From contig SKHQ01000072.1 of assembly GCA_007116915.1 (NCBI GenBank), positions 1 through 9,630 of the forward strand: a DNA stretch of 9,630 nucleotides, given 5' to 3'. Every line of letters starts with the position of its first letter. Positions within the stretch are counted from its first letter, which is position 1. Shown one piece after another: positions 1-6,280 of this stretch. A program made the position numbers and the translations under genes. This stretch comes from Candidatus Methanomethylophilaceae archaeon (GTDB taxonomy: Archaea; Thermoplasmatota; Thermoplasmata; Methanomassiliicoccales; Methanomethylophilaceae). The notes beneath the pieces are model-generated. The model made no database searches. It was given only the letters and a program-made list of their open reading frames with translations, and was not told the origin of the DNA.

Positions 1-33
1 TCCCTTCCCTTTTTTATAAATTAGGGGTAGAAC

Positions 34-348
34 ATGTCACAAAGAGCAAGGATATCACTCAGCGGAACCGACCCCGAGAAGGTCGACAGCGTCTGCACCC
101 AGATACGTGGGATCTCACAGAGGACCGGCGTATCCATACGCGGACCTGTGCCGTTGCCCACCAAGAAGCTCAAGGTCCCGTGCCGCAAGAGCCCAGATGG
201 TGAAGGCACCGAGACCTGGGACCGCTGGGAGATGAGGATCCACAAGAGGCTGATAGACCTGGATGCAGATGAGCGCGCACTGCGTCAGCTTATGAGGATC
301 CAGGTCCCGGACGGCGTGAACATTGAGATCGTCCTCCGCAGCATTTAA
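34..348 (+). CDS. rpsJ: Small ribosomal subunit protein uS10 (archaeal type)
   Basis: Component of the head of the 30S subunit. The 104-residue product has the normal length for archaeal uS10 and carries family blocks almost unchanged: the RGPVPLPTKKL loop segment (about residues 36-46), a KSPDGEGTETWDRWEMRIHKR stretch around 52-72 and the LRQLMRIQVPDGVNIEI C-terminal strand (about 83-100). The ATG at 34 is preceded by an AGGGGT element (23-28), a plausible Shine-Dalgarno sequence. In many archaea this gene lies directly after the elongation factor 1-alpha gene and is read with it; the left edge of the window cuts off that region, so the neighbour is inferred, not seen. It ends in TAA. No oddity seen; the identification is very safe. 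Confidence 0.97.
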   Translation: MSQRARISLSGTDPEKVDSVCTQIRGISQRTGVSIRGPVPLPTKKLKVPCRKSPDGEGTETWDRWEMRIHKRLIDLDADERALRQLMRIQVPDGVNIEIVLRSI

Positions 349-372
349 TCCAAACTGACTCCGCGAGTCTCC

Positions 373-420
373 CTTAAAAACTCCAAACCATTATCGCCAA
401 ATTATTAATCCTTCTTTCTT
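373..420 (+). promoter_or_regulatory. Candidate ilvD promoter region (with possible rpsJ terminator tract)
   Basis: The 100-base gap between rpsJ and ilvD holds two AT-rich TATA-like elements: CTTAAAAA at 373-380 and AATTATTAAT at 400-409. With the usual archaeal spacing of about 26 nt, the second would start transcription near 430, just ahead of the ilvD ribosome binding site, and is my preferred promoter; the first would start near 403. The pyrimidine tract at 410-420 (CTTCTTTCTT) could serve as a weak T-rich archaeal terminator for rpsJ. No hairpin or attenuator was found. The elements are read by eye and are only moderately convincing. Confidence 0.4.
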
Positions 421-437
421 ATCATGCTTTCATCGCA

Positions 438-444
438 GAGGTGA
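438..444 (+). promoter_or_regulatory. ilvD ribosome binding site, decides a TTG start
   Basis: GAGGTGA matches the archaeal Shine-Dalgarno consensus (GGAGGTGATC). The GAGG core ends 7 nt before the TTG at 449, and no ATG or GTG lies in the ilvD frame at a suitable distance, so TTG is the supported start. Confidence 0.8.
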
Positions 445-448
445 AGCA

Positions 449-2095
449 TTGAGGAGCGACAAGATAAAGAAAGGCCTGGACAAGGCCCCATCCCGCAGCC
501 TTCTTCGGGCAGCGGGACTCAAGGATGAGGACTTCAACAAACCATTCATCGGAATTGCCAACTCCTGGAACGATATCGTTCCTGGTCATGTACATCTTAA
601 CAAGCTTGCTGACGCCGTTCGCGAAGGCATTGAAGAAGCTGGCGGTGTGGCATTCACATTCGGTGTACCCGGAGTCTGCGACGGGATAGCCATGGGTCAC
701 CAGGGCATGCGTTACTCACTTGTTTCCCGGGAGACCATCGCTGATTGCTGCGAGATAATGGTCCAATCACATTCTTTGGACGGATGGGTCGGTGTCACCA
801 ACTGTGATAAGATAACTCCGGGAATGTTGATGGCCGTGGGTCGTGTCGATATACCGGCTGTGATTCTTACGGGGGGACCGATGGAAGCGGGCAACCTCGA
901 TGGCGCTCCAGCTGACCTACAGTCTGTTTTCGAGGCCATGGGTCAATTCAAGGCCGGAAAGTTGGATGAAGAAGCCGTCCATCGGGTAGAGTGTGCAGCA
1001 TGCCCCGGCGAGGGAAGTTGCTCCGGATTGTTCACTGCCAACACCATGGCATGTCTGACAGAGGTGATGGGACTCAGTCTCCAGGGCTGCGGTACGATGA
1101 TGGCCATCGATCCGCGTAAGATTGAATTGGCAAAGGAGACGGGTCGAAAGATTGTGGAGCTAGTCCGCAAAGGTAAGAACCCTCGCTCCATGGTCGGAGA
1201 AGCAAGCATCAGGAATGCTGTCCGCGTCGATATGGCCATTGGCGGTTCGACCAACACCGCCCTACACATCCCCGCGATAGCCAGGGAGTTCGGTGTGGAC
1301 ATCGATCTGGATATATTCGACACCATATCCCGTGAGATACCTCACATAACAAGCCTTAGGCCGGGCGGACCATACCACATGCGTCATCTCGAGGAGGCCG
1401 GCGGCATCCCCGCAGTCCTCAACAGACTTCTACCATTCATCGAAGACACCGAGACGGTTGGCGGCACTAACCTCAAGGCGATCGCATCATCCGCTCAGGT
1501 GTTGAACGATGAGGTTCTCAGGCCGCTGGACCGCCCTTATCATTTAGAAGGTGGCATTGCGATACTCAAAGGAAACCTGGCACCAGAGGGTTCGGTCATC
1601 AAGCAATCTGCAGTCAGTGAGTCCATGCTCAGGTTCACTGGAGAGGCTCGCGTATTTGATTCTGAGTCTGATGCCATGGACGCAATTATGGCTGGCGACA
1701 TCCAAGGTGGAATGGTGGTCGTCATACGTTATGAAGGGCCAAAGGGTGCACCGGGTATGCCGGAGATGCTCTCTCCCACCAGCTTGATAGCTGGTATGGG
1801 CCTCTCTGAAAGCGTGGCACTCATAACCGACGGCCGTTTCTCCGGGGCAACTCGCGGCGGTAGCATCGGTCATGTATGTCCTGAGGCTTATGACAAGGGC
1901 CCCATAGCAGCTGTTCGGGACGGCGATATGATAACCATCGACATACCTGACAGGAAGCTTGAGGTCGACCTCTCCGAAGCGGAGATCGAGTCACGTCTGA
2001 CCGAGGTCGAACCTATCGACAAAGCCCCGAGAGGCGTACTCAAGAAGTACCGTCAGCTGGTCAACAGCGCATCGAAGGGAGCCTATCTGGACTGA
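449..2095 (+). CDS. ilvD: Dihydroxy-acid dehydratase
   Basis: Iron-sulphur dehydratase that converts 2,3-dihydroxy-isovalerate and 2,3-dihydroxy-3-methylvalerate to the 2-keto acids leading to valine, isoleucine and leucine; cytosolic. The 548-residue length is normal for IlvD/Edd. Visible motifs: NCDKITPGMLMA (118-129, cluster ligand Cys119), CPGEGSCSGLFTANTM (185-200, ligand Cys191) and the C-terminal signature TDGRFSGATRGGSIGH (460-475) followed by CPEA, including the active-site Ser465. Near residue 45 it reads VPGHVHL where the [2Fe-2S] bacterial and plant enzymes have PCN, while Cys77 sits in VCDGIAMGH; I infer the variant cluster type found in many archaeal proteins. It starts at TTG with a strong Shine-Dalgarno sequence. 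No other branched-chain gene is in the window, so it is probably transcribed alone. Its 3' end overlaps tyrA on the other strand by 13 nt. Confidence 0.96.
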   Translation: MRSDKIKKGLDKAPSRSLLRAAGLKDEDFNKPFIGIANSWNDIVPGHVHLNKLADAVREGIEEAGGVAFTFGVPGVCDGIAMGHQGMRYSLVSRETIADCCEIMVQSHSLDGWVGVTNCDKITPGMLMAVGRVDIPAVILTGGPMEAGNLDGAPADLQSVFEAMGQFKAGKLDEEAVHRVECAACPGEGSCSGLFTANTMACLTEVMGLSLQGCGTMMAIDPRKIELAKETGRKIVELVRKGKNPRSMVGEASIRNAVRVDMAIGGSTNTALHIPAIAREFGVDIDLDIFDTISREIPHITSLRPGGPYHMRHLEEAGGIPAVLNRLLPFIEDTETVGGTNLKAIASSAQVLNDEVLRPLDRPYHLEGGIAILKGNLAPEGSVIKQSAVSESMLRFTGEARVFDSESDAMDAIMAGDIQGGMVVVIRYEGPKGAPGMPEMLSPTSLIAGMGLSESVALITDGRFSGATRGGSIGHVCPEAYDKGPIAAVRDGDMITIDIPDRKLEVDLSEAEIESRLTEVEPIDKAPRGVLKKYRQLVNSASKGAYLD

Positions 2096-3135
2096 CCTTC
2101 GAAATAAACCCTACCTTTTTCCATAATCTCTACAAACATCTCCGGCGTCTCGGCAAGGGATGCCTCCTTAACCTTATCGACCGCATCCATGAATCTGGTC
2201 CATGTTATCTCGGCGTTGTCATTAAGGTTCTGGATCTCATAGTAAAGAAGAGGATTCTCCCGAGCCACTTCCTCGGAACCTTCTATCATCTTTCGGAAAG
2301 TTGTAGAGCCCACCTTTTTGAGGTCCTTGTAAGTCATTCCACTATCGGCCAATGATGTGAAGAACGCGATGTTGATAGCATGGCTCATGCCGAGTACATA
2401 TGACATCCTGCGATCATGCTCATCGACCGGCAACCTGATCATATTGGCTCCGTGTCCATCGAACAAACCCATGGCTTCCTCCACCGCCTCAGGGGAGCCA
2501 CAGTCACAAAACATGATATTCTTGTCATAAAGCGATGGTATGGTCGGTCCGAACATGGGATGCACTGAACAAACTTTCATGTTGTGAGCCATATCCTTAA
2601 GAGTGTTCAAGAAGGGTGATTTCAAAGATGAGATGTCGAATATCAGGGCGCTAGTGCCCGTCGTGGCAATATCCTTCAATAAACCGTCAACGGTAGATAT
2701 CGGTGTTGAAATTATTACCACTTGTTTTTCTTCGATCGCCTCGGCCACCGAAGGTCCATCCATATCGAGGGACGTCACCACATGGCCGTTGTCAGAGAGG
2801 AAGCGTTCCAACCATCTTCCCATCTTACCTTCTCCGCCGATGATAAGAATCTTTTTGCCGAAAGCTTTCCGCGGCAGTGCGGCCTGAACATCGACCGCCT
2901 CTCTGATTAGTGCCTGGGCAACCTCCTTGCTGGTGCGTTTACTTATCGAATATGTCTCGCCTATCGTAATGTAACGTTCGATAACCTTTTCCTCAACCGG
3001 GACGTCCCTGATGGGGCTTCCGTTCTCATTCTTCCAGCCCCCTATCTTTTTGGCAACGGTAATCCTCTTGCCAATGAGGTCCATTATCTGCCGGTCTAGG
3101 TCAGCTATCTCCTCTCTAAGGGTCTCAATTCTCAA
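2083..3135 (-). CDS. tyrA: Bifunctional chorismate mutase / prephenate dehydrogenase
   Basis: Turns chorismate into prephenate and then, by NAD-dependent oxidative decarboxylation, into 4-hydroxyphenylpyruvate for tyrosine. Residues 1-85 are an AroQ chorismate mutase: Arg7, Arg24, Lys35, Asp44 and Glu48 fall where the E. coli T-protein has its active-site set. From about 94 follows prephenate dehydrogenase with the NAD loop GGEGKMG (100-106) and HPMFGP (192-197, catalytic His192). The layout and 350-residue length match the E. coli T-protein closely; there is no ACT domain. I chose TTG 3135; the longer GTG at 3144 lies inside the Shine-Dalgarno sequence. It overlaps aroC by 11 nt and is the last operon gene. 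Oddities: Glu289 replaces the Arg that corresponds to E. coli Arg294, and the stop is TAG. Confidence 0.93.
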   Translation of the reverse strand: MRIETLREEIADLDRQIMDLIGKRITVAKKIGGWKNENGSPIRDVPVEEKVIERYITIGETYSISKRTSKEVAQALIREAVDVQAALPRKAFGKKILIIGGEGKMGRWLERFLSDNGHVVTSLDMDGPSVAEAIEEKQVVIISTPISTVDGLLKDIATTGTSALIFDISSLKSPFLNTLKDMAHNMKVCSVHPMFGPTIPSLYDKNIMFCDCGSPEAVEEAMGLFDGHGANMIRLPVDEHDRRMSYVLGMSHAINIAFFTSLADSGMTYKDLKKVGSTTFRKMIEGSEEVARENPLLYYEIQNLNDNAEITWTRFMDAVDKVKEASLAETPEMFVEIMEKGRVYFEGQSR

Positions 3136-4198
3136 GGAATCCACCTCTTGACATCATATCGTATATGCAGTGGCATGCCATGGCTTCCACAACAGCCACC
3201 GCTCTGGGTACGATGCAAGGGTCATGCCGCCCCTCGATTTGCAACTGAACATCCTGTAAACTTTCCAGGTCAACGGTGCATTGGGTCTTTGATATCGAAG
3301 GCGTGGGTTTTAAGAAGCAACGGAATACCAGAGGCATTCCACTGCTGCGGCCGCCCAGAACGCCACCATGATGGTTGGTTGTTGTGAACACCTCGTTTCC
3401 TGCCAAGGTGAAGGGGTCATTCATCTCAGAACCCTTTGAACGGGAGGATAGGAGACCATCTCCGATCTCAAAAGCACGCATGGCAGGTATGGAGAACATG
3501 CTTTTGGCCAGTTCACCGTCCAAGGAATCGAACCATGGTTCACCAACTCCGATGGGCAGGTTTTCCAAATGACACTCAACCACTCCGCCTAGACTATCGC
3601 CTTCTGAAGATGCATTCATAATCGTCTCGATCATCTCATCATCAAGATCCTTGGTGCATGCCCTTGAACTGAAAGCACGAGAATCCCAGCACTCCTCTAT
3701 ACTTCTTTCTTGAGGGTCGATAACCTCGCCTATACCTCGTGTGAATGCTCCGATATCAATCCCCTCCGCTTCCAAACCCAGCCTGCATACGGTCCCGGCA
3801 GCCACCAACGGGGCTGTCAACCGTCCTGAGAACATACCGCCGCCTCTTATGTCGTGGTTTGGATTCCTTATAACTGCTGTGAAATCGGCATGACCGGGGC
3901 GGGGTCGATGGCGGAACTGTTCGTAATCCTTGCTACGCGTGTCATTGTTGGCAATCATTATGGAGATGGGGTCTCCGTTGGTCACTCCCTCTGTCACGCC
4001 TGACAGAAAGAGGACCTCATCCTTCTCCATCCTCGCGGTCCCAATTCCAGGGGAGGGGCGGCGTAAAGACATCTCTTCGGTGATCTTATCATTATCCAAT
4101 TCCAGACCACCTTTGACACCTTCGAGTACGCAACCGATATGGGATCCATGACTGCCTCCCCACAAAGTGATTCTGATGTCATTGCCAATAGTGTTCAT
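3125..4198 (-). CDS. aroC: Chorismate synthase
   Basis: Seventh step of the shikimate pathway: removes phosphate from EPSP to give chorismate, using reduced FMN. The 357-residue product matches family length. Motifs: SHG with His17, RRPSPG (46-51), RPRPGHAD (98-105, His103), FSGRLTAPLVAAG (123-135), MRAFEIGDG (240-248) and GRHDPC (323-328, Asp326). The two histidines correspond to the His17/His106 acid pair described in other chorismate synthases. ATG 4198 gives the usual MNT beginning, one base after the aroA stop, with GGAG 10 nt upstream (4209-4212); a TTG at 4207 is in frame but too close to that site. Odd: the first signature reads GGSHG, not GESHG, and the usual Pro later in it is absent. 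The rest is orthodox, so an active enzyme is likely. Confidence 0.94.
   Translation of the reverse strand: MNTIGNDIRITLWGGSHGSHIGCVLEGVKGGLELDNDKITEEMSLRRPSPGIGTARMEKDEVLFLSGVTEGVTNGDPISIMIANNDTRSKDYEQFRHRPRPGHADFTAVIRNPNHDIRGGGMFSGRLTAPLVAAGTVCRLGLEAEGIDIGAFTRGIGEVIDPQERSIEECWDSRAFSSRACTKDLDDEMIETIMNASSEGDSLGGVVECHLENLPIGVGEPWFDSLDGELAKSMFSIPAMRAFEIGDGLLSSRSKGSEMNDPFTLAGNEVFTTTNHHGGVLGGRSSGMPLVFRCFLKPTPSISKTQCTVDLESLQDVQLQIEGRHDPCIVPRAVAVVEAMACHCIYDMMSRGGFLEN
3139..3147 (-). promoter_or_regulatory. tyrA ribosome binding site
   Basis: GAGGTGGAT on the minus strand, inside the end of aroC, is a near-consensus Shine-Dalgarno sequence. The GAGG core ends 8 nt before TTG 3135. The alternative GTG at 3144 is made of the last G of that core and the next two bases, so it could hardly be the start. 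Confidence 0.75.
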
Positions 4199-4199
4199 C

Positions 4200-5450
4200 T
4201 CAATCAAACTCCATCTTCACGCCCAGATGTCCCATCTGTTCCAGGAACAAAGGATATGAAACCTCGTGCTCACCGTTTGAGGACATCTCCGTGTGGCCTA
4301 TTACGTTGAGTCCAGCTACGAATCCGGCCATCATAATGCGATGGTCACCATGGGTTTCGACGATCCCGCCTCTCAAAGGTCTGCCACCTTTTACTATACA
4401 TCCGTCGTCGGTGCCAGTAACATGGGCACCCATGGACTTCAACATTGCCACCGAGGTGGCTATCCTATCACTCTCCTTGAAACGCAAGTGACTAGCATTG
4501 AACAGCCGGCTTGTACCCTCGGCGTTAGCGGCCAAAACGGAAACTATCGGAAAAAGGTCGGGGGTGTCGCCCAGGTCCACATCCGCAGCCTCTAGTTTGC
4601 TCTTCTTCACCCGGGCCCATCCCTCTCCGATTTCAACATCCGCATTGAATGACCGAAGTATGTCCAATATGGCCCTATCTCCCTGCAGATCGTTGTGATC
4701 CAACCCGGTTACCTTGACGTCCCCGGCTATAGCACCTGCGACCAGAGGGAATGCAGCAGAGGAGAAATCTCCTGGTACACGATAATCATGAGGGACATAT
4801 TCGCCTCCCTCTATGGTGAATGAAGAGCCATCACAGTGGACAGTGGCACCGAAACGCCTCATCATGGAGATGGTTATGTCCACATAAGGCCTAGAACTCA
4901 TACGTCCTAGGACCTCGACAGTGGTGTCCACCTCGCGAAGACCACTGGCCAATAGCAATGAGCTGATGAATTGTGAACTGACTCCTCCTTCGATAGATAC
5001 TTTCCTGCCGACCAGAGGGCCGCTGATGGACACCGGGGGCTTTCCCTGAAAGGAAGAACAACGGGCTCCCATCTCTGTTAGGGCATTAATTAGCGGACCC
5101 ATTGGCCTTGTTCGAAGAGAAGAATCACCATCTATGACCGTCGTCTGGGGGAAAAGAGAGGCCAGTCCGGAAAGTAGCCTCAAAGTCGTGCCGGAGTTAC
5201 CCACATCAATGGCCCCTCCCTTGGACATCAGACCGCCTCCCCTCACCCTCAGCCTGGAGTCCCTAACCTCGATATCGGCACCGAAAGCCCGCATGGCGTC
5301 ACATGAAGACAGGGTGTCAGCGGATAGCAGAGGCTCGTCGATGACTGACTCGCCGTCAGCCATGGAGGAAAGGAATATGGCCCTATGACTATGGCTCTTG
5401 GAGGGTGGGGCGGTGACGCACCCGCTTATCTCTCCGGGAAAAATCTTCAA
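4200..5450 (-). CDS. aroA: 3-phosphoshikimate 1-carboxyvinyltransferase (EPSP synthase)
   Basis: Transfers the enolpyruvyl group of phosphoenolpyruvate to shikimate 3-phosphate. The 416-residue product has both halves of the fold. Substrate-binding motifs seen: PPSKSHSHRA (15-24; Lys18, Ser19, Arg23), GNSGTTLRLL (84-93), RTRPMGPL (113-120), SSQF (158-161), PDLFP with catalytic Asp298, FKESDR (324-329; Lys325, Glu326, Arg329) and THGDHR (366-371). I start it at TTG 5450, whose TTGA overlaps the stop of the kinase gene by 4 nt, because the GTG at 5459 is part of the Shine-Dalgarno sequence, and because MKIFPGEISG is a typical start for the family. The C-terminal Lys411 of E. coli has no evident counterpart (SYPLFLEQM instead), which I believe is usual in archaeal forms. 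Position 92 is Leu where E. coli has Pro101. Confidence 0.95.
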   Translation of the reverse strand: MKIFPGEISGCVTAPPSKSHSHRAIFLSSMADGESVIDEPLLSADTLSSCDAMRAFGADIEVRDSRLRVRGGGLMSKGGAIDVGNSGTTLRLLSGLASLFPQTTVIDGDSSLRTRPMGPLINALTEMGARCSSFQGKPPVSISGPLVGRKVSIEGGVSSQFISSLLLASGLREVDTTVEVLGRMSSRPYVDITISMMRRFGATVHCDGSSFTIEGGEYVPHDYRVPGDFSSAAFPLVAGAIAGDVKVTGLDHNDLQGDRAILDILRSFNADVEIGEGWARVKKSKLEAADVDLGDTPDLFPIVSVLAANAEGTSRLFNASHLRFKESDRIATSVAMLKSMGAHVTGTDDGCIVKGGRPLRGGIVETHGDHRIMMAGFVAGLNVIGHTEMSSNGEHEVSYPLFLEQMGHLGVKMEFD

Positions 5451-6280
5451 ATTGCGCACCTCAGGTTGGTTATTATGAACTCACCCTCTGATTCATTCTC
5501 GATAATCCTGTCGCAGACCTCTTCCGAAGCAACTATGGCTATTGCTGGTCCGGTACCGGTCACTCCTGCCGCCAGCGCTCCAGCATCTATGGCCCTCTCT
5601 GCCAAAGAGTCATCCAATCCGAGTATCTCGGCGACGATCCGGCCGTTTTCGGTCAAGGTCTTGAACGGGTCAGCCATACAACCCACTATCATTTCATCGA
5701 ACTCTTGCCAACGGCTGTGGAAAGCCTCGACATTCAATGATTTCTTAATGATCATGGCCTCTGGCACATGGATCATCACTTTATGATCTCCAACATAGGG
5801 AAGCATAGCCTCTATCACCATCCGCAGGTTGTCAGTTGAAACGATGCCTCCAAAATGACATCCGCAGGCATCGTCGAACGCTCCGGTTATGGAAACTCCC
5901 GCTTCAACAGATGACTCGCATCCTATGCGGATGATATCCATAACATCCATGTCGCTTTTGTATGTCCTGGCGATTGCCATACAGATGGCATTGGCCGCTG
6001 AGCTGGAACTCTTCAATCCCCGTGAAGGCGGTATCTCGGAATCAATCTTCAATAATCCATGACATGGTCGGCCCAAGGCTAGATGCATATTCTCAGCACA
6101 GATCCTTGCTAGACGGTCATCCGTCGGATCATGCGCCACTATTTTGACATCCAGACCTCTTCCTATCGGTTCGAATTCCGCCGTGGTCTTCAGGTCGATA
6201 CCTATCGTGGAGCCCCTCCCGCTGGGAATGGCGTTAACCACCGTTATCGCACCGTGTGATTCAGCCCTGCCTATTATCAT
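5447..6280 (-). CDS. aroK: Shikimate kinase, archaeal GHMP family
   Basis: Phosphorylates shikimate at the 3-hydroxyl with ATP. The 277-residue protein belongs to the GHMP kinase superfamily, unrelated to bacterial P-loop shikimate kinase. The ATP-binding motif PPSRGLKSSSSAANAI spans residues 84-99; a second block, TGAFDDACGCHFGG, spans 132-145, and the C-terminal glycine motif GVTGTGPAIAIV spans 239-250. The N-terminal GRAESHGAITVVNAIPSGRG block is typical of archaeal shikimate kinases. ATG 6280 overlaps the stop of aroDE as ATGA, and GAGGT (6287-6291) lies 7 nt upstream after its GAGG core. The surrounding pathway genes fix the substrate; homoserine or mevalonate kinase is therefore unlikely. 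No missing motif seen. Confidence 0.94.
   Translation of the reverse strand: MIIGRAESHGAITVVNAIPSGRGSTIGIDLKTTAEFEPIGRGLDVKIVAHDPTDDRLARICAENMHLALGRPCHGLLKIDSEIPPSRGLKSSSSAANAICMAIARTYKSDMDVMDIIRIGCESSVEAGVSITGAFDDACGCHFGGIVSTDNLRMVIEAMLPYVGDHKVMIHVPEAMIIKKSLNVEAFHSRWQEFDEMIVGCMADPFKTLTENGRIVAEILGLDDSLAERAIDAGALAAGVTGTGPAIAIVASEEVCDRIIENESEGEFIITNLRCAI
5457..5462 (-). promoter_or_regulatory. aroA ribosome binding site
   Basis: GAGGTG on the minus strand within the last codons of the shikimate kinase gene. The GAGG core ends 8 nt before TTG 5450. The GTG alternative start at 5459 overlaps this element, which argues for TTG as the true start. Confidence 0.75.

Noticed and set aside
15..20. TATAAA motif ahead of rpsJ as its promoter
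   Set aside because: Archaeal spacing would put the transcript start near 43, inside the gene and after the ATG at 34. It may be chance AT richness in the gap after an upstream gene.
424..444. Six-codon leader peptide (MLSSQR) ending in the ilvD Shine-Dalgarno sequence
   Set aside because: It has only one branched-chain residue, no ribosome binding site, and lies ahead of the start site expected from the nearer TATA element.
943..1326. 127-codon open frame opposite ilvD, and similar long frames opposite aroA, aroDE and aroB'
   Set aside because: They are antisense shadows: composition is Ser/Pro/Ile-rich without recognisable motifs, and they lie wholly within well-identified genes.
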